Origin: Xylaria sp. FL1777
Taxonomy: Eukaryota > Ascomycota > Sordariomycetes > Xylariales > Xylariaceae
NCBI GenBank assembly: GCA_022578965.1
Contig: MU400713.1
Span: forward strand, 1 to 64,000
DNA: 64,000 nucleotides
Direction of reading: 5' to 3'
Shown here in pieces: positions 36,701 to 47,468 of the stretch. The notes under the pieces were generated by a model. The model worked only from the letters and a program-made list of their open reading frames with translations, was not told the DNA's origin and did no database searches. The translations under genes and the position numbers were made by a program. Numbering within the stretch: position 1 is the first letter of the stretch; each line of letters begins with the position of its first letter.

Positions 36701-37149
36701 TGTAGTACTTTAAAATAATAAGCTATTAAGTGCTATTTTCTGTTGTTTTTTAGTTGTTTTAAAACTTTTGCAATTATACTATTTAAAGCATTTATTTTTA
36801 GCTTTTTCTTTTTTTATAGATTAAGTAGTTTAATTATAAAGTTAAAAGTAATTTTTAGTTTTAGTTCTTTAAAAGCTTTTCAGGCTTTCTTTAAAATTAA
36901 AAAGAACTTTCTTTTATATTTTTTTTTTATATACTTTATAAAATAAAATGCTATTTTTCTAAAGTTTTAAATCAATATTTAAACATAATTTAAAAATCCT
37001 AATGCTTATTATATGTTTGTAATAATAGCTAAGTTAAATATTTTCTAGTTTTATATTATATTAATTTTTAATTATTAAATCTATATTTGTTTTAAAGTAA
37101 TTATAAATTCTAAAAAGTTGATTTTTTATGTATGCTATATATACTTTTT

Positions 37150-37570
37150 TATATTAAGTTGTAATTTTGTTTGTTTAAGTATTTTTAATACTTAAGTTAC
37201 GTGTTTTTTGTATTTTTTTAGTGTTTTAAAATAAATTAAAATATTATTTAAGTAAATAAATACAAATTTGTTTAAAAACTTCTATAAAATTGTTATTATT
37301 ATATATTAAAAGCTAGCTAATATGTTTTATAGTTTTTATAACATAACTATATACTTATATAGTTTATATACTGTTTATATAATAGTTTTTTATTTTTTTT
37401 TTTTAGCTATTTTAATAGCATAATATTTATTTAGAATATTAATTGCTATAAACTATTCTGCTTAACTAATATTTTTTTTTATAATTACTAGCAAAATAAA
37501 AAAGTATTTATTTGTAATAATAATTGCGTTTAATAATTAGTAGTTAATTATTACTTGCTATACTAGTTTT
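37150..37570 (-). pseudogene. Element II reverse transcriptase relic
   Basis: On the minus strand, from about 37565 downward, NY-stop-LLIIKRNYY-like sequence corresponds to D-Y-R-x-L-N-A-I-T with single-base changes. Next come A-S (P-L-x-x-x) and a segment matching A-x-Y-F-x-x-x-D-I. At 37231-37270 the catalytic block reads FVFIYLNNILIYF, where the family has Y-x-D-D-I-L-I-Y-S. Both Asp read Asn. It is followed by KKHV (E-H-x-x-H-V) and VLKILKQTKLQLN (V-L-x-x-L-x-x-x-x-L). It is a chromovirus-like gypsy RT, different from element I. Confidence 0.88.
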
Positions 37571-39850
37571 TTTTTTTTATTAATTAGTTGTTTTTTATTT
37601 TTTATTTTAAGTATTAGTACTATAAAGTATTTAGCAAATAACTAAAATTCTTTTAAAAATCTTTTTGCTAAGTTTTTTTAAATATATTTTTATAAAGCGT
37701 TTGTTTTATTTAAGCTTATATAGTATACTTAATAAAGCTTTAGTTAACATTTTTTTTTAATAAAGATGTAATAGTTTTATAAGCTATGTTTAAGAAGTTT
37801 TTTTTTTTTTCTTTTTTTAAATAGTTTATAAAATCTATAATATACTTTTAATATTTTGTTTAGGATTTTTTTTATGATTTTTCTAATTTTTTTGCTTTAT
37901 TTTTTACTTTCTTAATTAATAGTTTTTACTTTTTATTAAATTAAAAGATCGCTAGTTTTTAGCTATAGTATTCTTAAAATAATGTTATAATTAAATATAT
38001 TAGTAATATTTAATATAATTTATTTTTTGTGTTTTTATATAAATATATTAAAAAGTTTAGTTTCTTTAAATATATAACTGTTATTATAACTAGAAGTGCT
38101 TTTATTAAATCTTTTAATTTTTTAGGATTTTTGTTTATATTTCTAAGAAATTTTATTTTGTTTTACTACTTTAAGTAAAATTATATTAGCTTATGCTTTT
38201 AAGTTAATTAAAGTGTTATACTTTTTTTCTTAATATATAAGTTTAACTTTAAATTAGTTTTACTAGTTATTGCATTAAATTTTACGTAAAGCCTTAATTT
38301 CTTTAGCTACTTGCTGCTTTTTTAGTAAGTGCTTATTTTGTTTTTTGATTTTTTTTTGTTAAATGTTTAAGTGCTTGTTTTACTTTATACTTTAAATGCT
38401 ATTGCGCTTTATTTTATTTTTGCTTTTAGTTAAGCTTTAAATTATAATTTTTAAGCTTTTTTACTTTTAGCAATTATTTCTTAGTATAATTATGCTTTAA
38501 TTAGCTAGTAATATTTATAATAGTTATTTTTATATTTTTTTGAACTAGTATTATAAGTATAGTTAAAATTCTTTTTAAATATTATAAATTTTTGTAAATT
38601 CTTATAGTAAACTATAGTTATAATTAACTATTTTAATTTATAAAAGTCTTATATTTCTGTTTTTATAATTTATTTAAAAAACTAATTATTTTTTAGTTTG
38701 TTAAGTAAATATTAGTAGCAATAATATATTATATAGCAATTTTATAATACTTTGTTATATTTTAAATCCTTTAAACATAAAATATTATTATTATTTTTTA
38801 TTATAGTTTTATTATAGTAATAACTTTTAGCAATTAATTAAATTGCTAGTTTTAGTTTTTAAAACATATTAATTTTTATGCTAACTATTAGTGCTTTTTT
38901 ATTTTGTTATATTTAAAGCAATTTAAGCTATAAAAATATTTCATTTATTTTTATTAGTTTTTTTTTTGTAGTATTTTTTATAGCTTTTAATTTTATTTGT
39001 TTTTGCTTTAAAGTTTTATAAGTTCTGTTTTTTTAAGTTTATTTAACAACTAAGTGTTTTAGTAGTTTATAATTAGTTTAGTAATTATACTATTTATAGT
39101 TATAGTTTTGTTTTTTTAAACATAACTTTTTTTTAAGCTATATTTTAAGCTTTAATAGTTTAAAGTTTTTATAGTTTTATAAGTTTATTAACTATATTAA
39201 CTTATTACTTTTTATTGTTTGCTACTTTTAGTTAAACTATTTTTTTAAGTTATATACTAAATAACTTTAATTGTTTGTATAGCAAATATATTTTTTTGCA
39301 ATTTGTTTTAATAACTATAAAGCTTTTAAATAATATTTGCATGCTTATTTATTTTAACTTATATAAATAAAACATTTAGATTTATTTAATATAGCACTTT
39401 TATTTTAACTTAAAATAGCAACTTTATACTTTTGCTTTAAAAATATATTTTTTAAATTGCTTTATTGTTTTTTGTTGTTTTAAACTTTTATAACTTGTAC
39501 TTTTTTCTTAAGTTAAAGAATTTTTCCTTTTTTATAGTTTTTCTTTCTGTTCTTTTTTTCAGATTAGCATTATTTTTAAAAGTATTCTTTTTTTTTATAG
39601 TTATAATATTTAACTTTAAATATATCTTAAGGTTATTATTTCTAGACTTTACTAATTTGTTTAAACCTTTGTTTAATACTTTTTTAAGCATTCTTTTTTT
39701 TGTTTTTTTTAGTTTTTTTAGTTTTAAAGTACTAATTAAATAATTGTTAATTAATTATAATAGCTATATTAATATATATATTAATTTTTGCTAGTTTATT
39801 TATTTTGTATAATTTGTTTTAAACTTAAGTTTTAAGTTTATTATAAAATA
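37571..39850 (-). pseudogene. Element II gag-pol middle (protease region), degraded
   Basis: Minus-strand sequence between gag and RT. A Lys/Asn/Leu-rich open stretch (39488-39691) and the opposite plus-strand open stretch (39465-39743) overlap here. The minus one is in the sense of the element and may be a surviving piece. No D-T/S-G protease motif or zinc knuckle can be read with confidence. Confidence 0.45.
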
Positions 39851-40900
39851 AATAAAATAATGCAAGCTTAAGTAATTTTAAGATTGCTGCTAATTGTTTA
39901 AATTTTATAGCATAATTTGCTGCTGCTTTTGTTTGTTTTAAGCAGTAAAATGCTTTCTTTGCGTGTTCTGCTTTTTAAGTATTTTTAAATAATGCTTTTA
40001 TTTAATTTTTAAACTTAACGTAGTTCTTAAAAATCTTTTTTATTTTTGGCTTAAAGTTAGTTAACTTGTTAGCTTTTAAGAAATCTTTTAAAATAAGTTA
40101 AAACTATTTTAGTACTTTTTTTAATAAAAATTATAAAGTAGTTATTACTTTTTAGTTCTTTTTTATAATAGTAGTAAAATGCTATTTTAAATAAAGTTTA
40201 GCGTAAATTAAAAAGGCTTTTATATCTGTAAATTTATTATAAGGCTTTAAAGCAATAAGTTTAAAACTTTTAATATTTAGTATTTTTAACATTATAAATA
40301 ATCTTAATAATAAAAGCAGTAGTAGTAGTAAAAAGTTAGGTTTTTTATTTTAAGTTATTACTTTAAGTATAGCAGTAATAAAAGTAAGCGTTAAGTTTGC
40401 TAGTAGTAATGTTAGCGTTAATTATAGTATAATTACTTGTTTAAAACTTTAATTTATTGTTATAGTAGCAATTATTATTGCTGCTTTAATTACTATAACT
40501 AGTATTTATGCTAATTTAAAGGTTATAATGTTTAATGTTTAAGCTGTTTTTTAAGTTAAAGCAACTAGTTTGCTTTATAGTACTAGCGTTAATATTAGTT
40601 TTTTTTTATTACTGCTACTTAACTTCTTTTTTTTTGCTACTGCTTTTTTTTTAATAAAAATAACTAATAAAAGTGCTAAGGTTTATTGTTTTAGTACATT
40701 GCTAGTTTTAAAAATCTTTAAAATTTTTAAACTTAATTTTTAACTTTTTGTTTTTAGTAGTATAACCTAAATCTAGTTTATTAATTATTAAGTAAAGTTT
40801 ACTTATGTAATACTGTTTAGCATTTTTATCTTTTAAATATTTTCTTAGTATACTTTTAAAAGTTTATTTTATAAATTGTTTGTTATTTAACTTTTTATAC
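39851..40900 (-). pseudogene. Element II gag relic
   Basis: At about 39860-39965 the minus strand reads KAFYCLKQTKAAANYAI then KFKQLAAIL. This matches the typical gypsy gag pattern L-x-Q-x-G-S-A-A-x-Y-x-x-x-F-x-x-L-A-A-x-L, followed by a weak F-Y-x-G-L-K segment. Upstream to the 5' LTR the sequence is Ala/Ser/Thr-rich for the window (40.3-40.7 kb, many GCT and AGT triplets), as gag N-termini often are. The start codon cannot be fixed. Confidence 0.7.
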
Positions 40901-40950
40901 TAGTATTTATTTTTGTATATTAGGTCTTATTAATTAAAAAGCTATTAAAA

Positions 40951-41444
40951 TGTAACAAATCTGTTATATATTAATATAATAGGTTTGCTTTTAAAGTTTT
41001 AATTTATAAGTAACAATAAGATCTTTAATAGTAATCCGTTAAGGAAATTTTTAAAGTATTTTTACTACTATGCATTAATAGAAGTCTTAAAAAATTAAAA
41101 GTAATAAGTATATTAATGCTTAGTAGTTATAAAAAAATTAATAGCTAAAGAACTAAAACTAAATAAATAACTAAATACAAAAAATGCATAATTATATAAA
41201 CAAAAAAAAGGTAAAAAAAGTAGTAACTTTTTCTAGATTACTATAAGTCTAATAAGCACTAAATTACTGTAAGCTTAGTAAGCCTTAAATTACTATAAGC
41301 TTAGTAAGCTTTAAATCACTATAAGCCTAGTAAGCCAAGTAAGTCGTTACGTAACTTTAGCTCTAGTTAGCAAAAAAGAGGTGCAAAGTATGTATGGAGG
41401 CATCGGGCTACTCCAAAGGCTACCCCCGTGCTAATTTCGTAACA
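40951..41444 (-). repeat. 5' LTR of element II
   Basis: This is the partner of 33743-34236, with intact TGTAAC...GTAACA ends on the plus strand. The last 110 bases (41335-41444) are strikingly unmutated for this window, with CATCGGGCTACTCC and GGCTACCCCCGTG. The same part of the other LTR reads almost without C or G. Confidence 0.93.
41236..41345. repeat. 26-bp tandem repeats within LTR
   Basis: Four units start at about 41238, 41263, 41289 and 41315 and correspond to those at 34024-34135. Here the units keep more C, for example AAGCCTAGTAAGCCAAG. Confidence 0.8.
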
Positions 41445-41449
41445 CAATA
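41445..41449. repeat. Target-site duplication of element II, right
   Basis: CAATA, identical to 33738-33742. Confidence 0.88.
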
Positions 41450-43060
41450 AAGCTAAAACTACATAAGAAATAAAAACCTGCAGTACAAAAACCAAATATT
41501 TAGCAGTTATTATTTATGGAATCCCTAAAAAAACCGCTAATAAAAAAGGCTTTAAATAATTATTAAAAAAATAATAACATAAAATATTTTAATAAACTAA
41601 AGCTTTATAATAAACAAAAGCCGGCTTATTATTTTTTGCTAAGTAAAGTTTTAAAAATAATACATAAAAATAATAAAAAGCAGTAGCTAAAGATTTTCTT
41701 TTTAAAACAATAAACAGCTGCTAAAAAAACCTACTAGTATAAACAAAAGTATTTAAATCACTAGAAAAAGCTTGCTGTTTATAGCTGCTACAAAAACTTT
41801 TATAAAATAAATACTACAAAATAAAAAATTAAGGCTGTTTATATTACAAATGTTTTTATAAAACTAAACGCTAAGAAATAGCTAAATAAGCGCAAAATAA
41901 AAGCTTTGCTAAACGTATTGCTTTAGCTATATATAAATAAAAAAGCTAAAACTTTAAAAATAAGTATTAAACTTAAGTATAGCTAGTTTATAAAAAATCT
42001 TTTTATAAACTAATAGAACATAAAGTAAGCTATAATAATTGCTACAACTTTTTAAATAAGATATTTTATAATAAAATATTACTTAAACAATTATTAAATT
42101 ACTATTTTTATTAATACTGTTTTAAAAGTAATATATATTTTAAACTTTAAACATATTACTAATAAAAATAACAAACAAGTTTTCTAAAAATTACAAAAGT
42201 ATTAAACAATAAAGTACTTTAATATAAAGGTTATATTAAGCTATTTTATACTTTTTTGCTTTTGCTAGCGCAATAACTATATATGTAAGTTTATTAGAGC
42301 TTTATATTTATACTATATGTTTTATAACCTAACAAACTAATATTTAAAAAAAAGTATTAACGATTAAAAGAATTATAAATAGCTTATTTAATTCCTAAAA
42401 GCAAACCTTAAAAAGCACTTCAGCCTTAAATTGCAAGAAAATCTACATTTATTGCTTTTAATAAGCACTAAGCTTTATTATTTCTTAAAAGAACTAAAAG
42501 CAACTTTTTCTAAATTTAATAAGTTAGCTTTTTTACTATTAAGCGCTAAAAATACACGGAATAAAAAAAAAACGCTAAAAAAAAAACTAAAAGTTAATCG
42601 TTTTGTTTTTTTAGTGCTTTTTACCCCGAAGCACAAAAAGAGTTCTTAGTAAAAAGAACTAACAATTATACTAAAAAAATTACATTACAAGCAATATAAA
42701 AACGTTTTAGCAGTACAAAGTTATTTTATTATAGAAACTTTTGCAGATATTTTTTCTTTTAAGTATAGTAAGCTAAATATAAAACTTAGCTAGGCTTAAT
42801 AATTCAAAAAAAAAAAAGTACAAACTTTTTATAAGCACTTTTACAAAAGAAACGCTAAGCATTTTTAAAGGCCTTTACTTATATATTTAAATACGTAAAA
42901 AAGCTAAAACTAGTTTTAACGAAGCTATAATACTTTTATAAGCGCTAAAGCTTAAGCTATTTTTAAACGTAGCAAAAAAAATAAAAAAGAACTTATAAAA
43001 CTAAATAAGCAAAAAAAAATAATATTAACTCTGTTTAAAAAACGCTAATAAAAATAAAGA
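41450..43060 (+). pseudogene. Extra ORF relic of element I, 3' segment
   Basis: This continues, in the same frame, the coding-like reading that ends at 33742. Recognisable stretches include KPAVQKPNI and FMESLKKP, and a longer stop-free run at 42431-42649. That run reads ENLHLLLLISTKLYYFLKEL and later a KKKTLKKKLKVNR basic stretch. Stops are TAA or TAG at plausible Gln or Trp codons. I do not recognise the family. It lies after pol and before the 3' LTR, so it is an additional gene of element I or a relic of something inserted in it. From about 42.9 kb it becomes Lys-rich and unreadable. Confidence 0.45.
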
Positions 43061-43110
43061 ACTATATAATCATAAGTATTAAAATAAACTAAAAGCAGCT
43101 GTATTTTAAT

Positions 43111-43120
43111 AAAAAAAAAT
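43111..43120 (+). promoter_or_regulatory. Polypurine tract of element I
   Basis: A run of nine A followed by T stands immediately before the right LTR, the expected place of the plus-strand primer. It agrees with the plus orientation of pol. Confidence 0.5.
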
Positions 43121-43424
43121 TAAAGTAAAGTAAAATAGCTAAATAAGCTAACTAGCTAGTTAAAATAAATTTAAGCTAAGTTATATAATAGAAATAAAAA
43201 TATAAGTATTACGCTAAATTTCGAAGTATAAACTTAATAATAACGCATAACAAAATGGAAATTAACTATAGTTGCTTTATTTATATTATTAAATAGCCTT
43301 TTAATTAATTGTTTAATTCCTTAATTCATACATGGCCTAATTGCTTAAATACATAAGTTATGACTTATCTCCTTGCAATTAAAGTAATATAGTAAATCTT
43401 GCGTAATCGCACTGCTCCATTTTA
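43121..43424 (+). repeat. 3' LTR of element I
   Basis: The LTR is 304 bp and pairs with 20739-21042. Its second half keeps G+C lost in the other copy (CATGGCCTAATTGC, GACTTATCTCCTTGC, CGCACTGCTCCA), while its first half is more mutated (AAATAAGC, GTTAAAATAAA). Confidence 0.9.
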
Positions 43425-43685
43425 ATACAAAAAAAGATTTTTACTTTAAACCTTATTAATGCTTATAATATTGTTTAATAACTATAAGCATTTATTTATT
43501 TTGCTTTTATTTTAAACTTTTTAATGCTATAACTACTAGAAATATAGTTAGTTTATTTAGCGCTAAAAGGATTTAAAAAGCACACTAAGCAAATATAAAA
43601 AAAATTTTTATTTTAAACTTTATTAACGTTTATAATACCTTTTAATAACTATACTACTAATGTTTAAATTTTTTTTGTATAGCAA
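43425..43685. repeat. Satellite-like insert, right part (176-bp unit)
   Basis: This starts with the ATAC target duplication. It then holds one full unit and a partial one: GATTTTTACTTTAAACC at 43435 and AATTTTTATTTTAAAC about 176 bp later. It is the continuation of 20338-20738. Copy B lacks this block, and segmental-duplication homology resumes at about 43686. Confidence 0.75.
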
Positions 43686-44899
43686 CATTTATTATAACTA
43701 AAAGCTTTTTTATATTACTAATATAAAGCGGTTTTTTTTTTTTTTTATTATTAATATAAAGCAGTTTTTTTTTTTTCTTATTATAAATATAAAGCGCGTT
43801 TTTTTTCTTTAAGTTAAATTTAATACATGCAACAAAAAAGAAACCCTAAAAAAGCAACAAGAAATAAACAAATATAAAATATGTTATAGCTTAAAAGCTT
43901 TCAAGTAAAAAAAAAGTAAAAAGAAGTTTAGTTTACTGCTATAGCAAAAAAAAAGTTAGCTTTGCTTTACTATTTAAATATATTATTGTTATAAAAAAGA
44001 AAAGAAATAATTAAGCTTACAAAACAGCTTATAGCACATAGTTTATATAAAGAAAGCTTTTAAATAAAAATAGTATACATATATAAAAATACGTTAAGGA
44101 ATAAGTGCGTATATATAGTTATAGTTTATAACTGTGTTCTTTGCTAGCATTAATAAAAAAATGCAACGCAAACAAAAGTTAAAACATACGTTTGCTACAA
44201 GCGCTACTAGTTATATATAAATCGAAAAAAAAGCTAAATTTTTTAATTATAATCTTTTTTTATTTAAATATTAGGACAATTTAAGGTTAGTACTATAGTG
44301 CAGTATTAGAACTTCTTTAATGCGTAAAAAAAGCTAAAGTATAAAGGTTATTATTGTTTTGCAAACTTTATTGCTTTAAAATCTATTATTAAGGCATATA
44401 TATTTTATAGTTTTTATGCATTAAAAAAACACAGGAAATAAAATTATAAAAAAAAAATAGCAAAAAAACATATACTAAAACAAATAAATAAACTAAAATA
44501 AAATAAAATAAACAAAGCATAATTATGCTATAACTAAAACAAGTTCTTAAGTAAAAATAAAAGAAAAGCTATAAGTGTTTTATTACCTTTATATATATAG
44601 GTTATAAAAAATGCTACATGCATTAAAAATTATATACTTACTTATATATGCTTAAAGATTTATTGTAATAAGTAATAGTAAAAAATAATTGCTTTTTTTT
44701 TTTAAAGTAAATCTAGATTAACTTTTTGTGCTTATGCTTGCTTTTATAAATAATTTTGCAAACGCAGGAAAACTATAAAAAAGGTTTTTGCTATTGCGTT
44801 TTATATGTTGTAGTTTTGTTTTTAAGCTTTTTTTATATTTCGGTTACATTTAAAAAAGCAGTATTTTACGCAAAAAGTCCTTTTAACATAGTTAAATTT

Positions 44900-45121
44900 C
44901 TATTTCTTCTTTATTTTACATTTTTTTCTTTTTATATTTTTTTTATTTTATATTCTTTTTATTTTATATTTTCTTTATTTTTTATTCTTTTTATTGATCT
45001 ATTTATTTATTATATTCTTTATTTCTTTTTATTTTTAGGTATTTTTACCTTTTATTTCTTTTATTTTTTATTTACTTTTTTTTTTTTTTTTTTATTGTAT
45101 TCTTTATTTATTTTAACATAG
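44900..45121. repeat. Pyrimidine-rich TTTTATTTTATATTC tract
   Basis: A low-complexity tract of short T-rich units, also present in copy B (56100-56345). It produces the hydrophobic open frame 44756-45121. The frame is broken by stops in copy B, so it is not supported as a gene. Confidence 0.7.
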
Positions 45122-45643
45122 TTTTTATAATTTTAACTTTTATACTAACCTTAAAATACAATTAAAAATACCTGGTTTTTACTAGATTTTATAATGTAAA
45201 AAAAGCATAATAATATAAAAAGCTTTTTTTTTTTTGCTTTTAAGATAGTAATTCTAACTAACGAACTTTATATGTTATAGTACTATATAATAACAATAAA
45301 GCCAACATTGTAGCCCTTTTTGCTTATAAAGAAATCCTTTAAAACTTATGCTTTTAACTTTTTTTAAGTGCTAATACTTCTTTTGCTAAAATTTTACAAC
45401 AATAATAACTGTTTTTATAAAAAACTAGCTGCTTAATAATGTTTTTTTCTATATATATAAAAGCAAACATTGTTTTTACTAGTGCTATAATAGCTAACTT
45501 AGTATGTTTAGGAAATTTTTGTTTTTATTAAATTTTTTGCTTAGCTTTACAAAAAATGCTAAAAATGCAAGTAATAGTTTAATAGCTTATTTTTTAAGCA
45601 GTTTTATATAGCATAATACTAATTTGTTACTTATAATACTTAA

Positions 45644-45890
45644 GTGTTTAAAACTTAAATATAGCTTAATTAGCTATAGCTTAATTAAGTGCAGCAAATA
45701 ATTATATAAAGTTTTACATTAGCTTTTAAATAATAGCTTTAATTATTAGCGCTATAAATAATAAAACAACAAAAGTGTTTAAAACTTAAATGTAGCTTGA
45801 TTTATTGCAGCAAACAACTATATAAAGTCTTACATTAGCTTTTAAAAGGTAGCTTTAATTATTAATGCAATAAATAGCAAACTTTTTTAA
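45644..45890. repeat. 131-bp tandem repeat, two units (copy A)
   Basis: Units begin at 45644 and 45775 (GTGTTTAAAACTTAAATRTAGCTT), a 131-bp period. They carry ATATAAAGTTTTACATTAGC, TAGCTTTAATTATTAGCGC and AATAATAAAACAACAAAA. The array is expanded in copy B. Confidence 0.85.
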
Positions 45891-47186
45891 AAAGCAACTT
45901 AAATAAAATAAAATATATTTAGTAGTAAGCTTTATTTGCTTTAAAATAAATAATATATTAATTACTAAAGCTTTTAATAGTTTTTTTTTTAAAAGCAAAG
46001 ATTTTTGCATTTTGAGCTATTACTAAGCGATTTTTTTAGGCTTAGTACTTTTATTACAACAAGCAATACATTTTTGTTTTTTTTTTAGCTATTAAAAAAA
46101 GGCAGAACACTATAGCTAGCAACATAAATAATACGTAAGCTAATGCTTTTTTTGCTAAGGCTTCGTTTTTTTAAGCCTTTAAGCTTACCTTTTTTGTTTA
46201 AAAAAGCAAAAGCTTAAATATATGCTAAACAAACGTTAAAAAAGATAACATTACTAACTTTAAGCTTTTTGTTTTTAAGCAAACCTAAAAAACTTGTTTA
46301 GCTACTAAAGCTATTGCTTAAAAAAGCAAAGCAATTTAAGCTTAAAAAAAAAAAAAAGAACTTGCATAAAGTAAAAGCAAAAAAAATTACAAAAAAAAAA
46401 AACAGCAAAATGTTATATAAAATTAAATACTAGCTTAGCAAAACTATATGCTAGATGTGCTTATATAAACTATAATTATTTCTTTTAAGTATTTATATTT
46501 TTTTTAAAAAGTGCACTAATAAACTTTTATAAAACTAAGCATAACAAAATAATTGCAATAAAAAAAAATTACGTTTAAAGTAAGTATAAAAAGCAGTAGT
46601 ACGTTTATTATATGCTATAAAAATTATAATAAGTAAAAAAGCTATATATACTTTTAGCTATATACGTAAGCTATATTGCTTTTATAACTAATAAATTTAA
46701 CTATTGTAGTTTTTAATGCAATATAAATAAAATTAAACTTTATGTAGAAAATTTAATACTATATAAGTTATGTTTTATAAATAATAATATAGCGCAAACC
46801 TTTTAGATAAAAAACAAATAATACTATAAAGAACTCGAAAAAAAAAGCAATACTATATAAGGAACTAATAGTTAGCAATAATGCTGCATAAACTACTTAA
46901 AGCAATACTACATAAATTTTTAAGAAAACAAATATTACTAAAGTAATAATAATTTAAATTACCTTAAGTTATTTTTTTAATATACTAAGTTTTTTTTAAA
47001 AATAATATTACTTTATATTAGTTTTTATATACTTAAAAATAAACTAAAGTATAATTACTATATAGTTTTAAATATTTTGTTTTTAGTAGCTCTTATTAGT
47101 TTTGCTTTAGTTCTAGGTTTTATTATAGCTATTTATAATTACTAAAATTATAACTACTGTTTATTTTTAGCTTTATATTATTTATA

Positions 47187-47468
47187 ATGTTTATTTTGTT
47201 TTTTTTTTTGCTAGTTTTACTACTATTAGTTAGCTTTTTTGCTAGCTTATGTTATATAGTTAGCTTTATGTTTAGCTTTTTATATAATGCTATATATTTT
47301 ATAAAGATTTTTTCTATTAATGTGCTTATTTTGTATAGTAATTTAAATGCTAATATTAAGCTATTAGCTTTTAAGTTTTTTAGTTTAAGCTGCACTAATA
47401 AGTTAACAAAAAAAAATAATAGTTTTGCAGCATTAAAAAATATGCTAAAGCAGAATGCACATAATTAA
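47187..47468 (+). pseudogene. Possible decayed ORF shared by both duplication copies
   Basis: A 93-codon frame begins with a strongly hydrophobic stretch (FILFFFLLVLLLLVSFF), has a second one around residues 25-45 and ends with a polar segment. Copy B at about 60427-60705 keeps the same reading with several stops, for example where copy A has CAG. Both copies keep the frame without indels, so an ancestral coding origin is possible. The composition would also arise by chance from TTT/TTA-rich DNA. I recognise no family. Confidence 0.25.

Larger units (their letters stand above)
33743..41444 (-). mobile_element. Ty3/gypsy retrotransposon II, inserted in element I
   Basis: This is a 7702-bp element with 494-bp LTRs and a perfect 5-bp target duplication. 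Its coding strand is minus: the 5' LTR is 40951-41444 and the 3' LTR 33743-34236. Traces follow gypsy order on the minus strand: gag near 39.9 kb, RT near 37.2-37.6 kb, RNase H near 36.6 kb, integrase at 35.5-36.2 kb. A purine run next to the 3' LTR on the minus strand (34239-34252) is the likely polypurine tract. Element II lies entirely within element I and breaks an element I reading frame, so it is younger. It is also heavily RIP-mutated. Confidence 0.93.
20739..43424 (+). mobile_element. Ty3/gypsy retrotransposon I, RIP-degraded
   Basis: The element has 304-bp LTRs, a 4-5 bp target duplication, an A-rich polypurine tract before the right LTR (43111-43120) and plus-strand pol traces in gypsy order (RT, RNase H, integrase at 26.9-29.2 kb). 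It was interrupted by element II (33743-41444). Without II it is about 15.0 kb, long for the family. About 5.8 kb precedes RT and about 5.4 kb lies between pol and the 3' LTR. Stops fall mostly where Gln or Trp is expected, and Asp reads as Asn, as RIP predicts. The RT resembles a gypsy group common in Ascomycota with a FxDDI-V-x-K-G catalytic block; this is from memory of the family. Confidence 0.88.

Noticed and set aside
39465..39743. 92-codon plus-strand frame
   Set aside because: It lies antisense inside the gag-pol interval of element II and is hydrophobic only because the sense strand is Lys/Asn-rich.
20600..43600. The block left of 20738 and its match at 43470-43600 as long terminal repeats of one larger element
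   Set aside because: They lie outside the 304-bp LTRs and behave as consecutive units of a 176-bp tandem repeat once element I is removed.
44756..45121. 121-codon hydrophobic open frame on the plus strand
   Set aside because: It arises from a TTTTATTTTATATTC low-complexity tract. The matching region of copy B (about 55960-56350) has several stops and length changes that break the frame.
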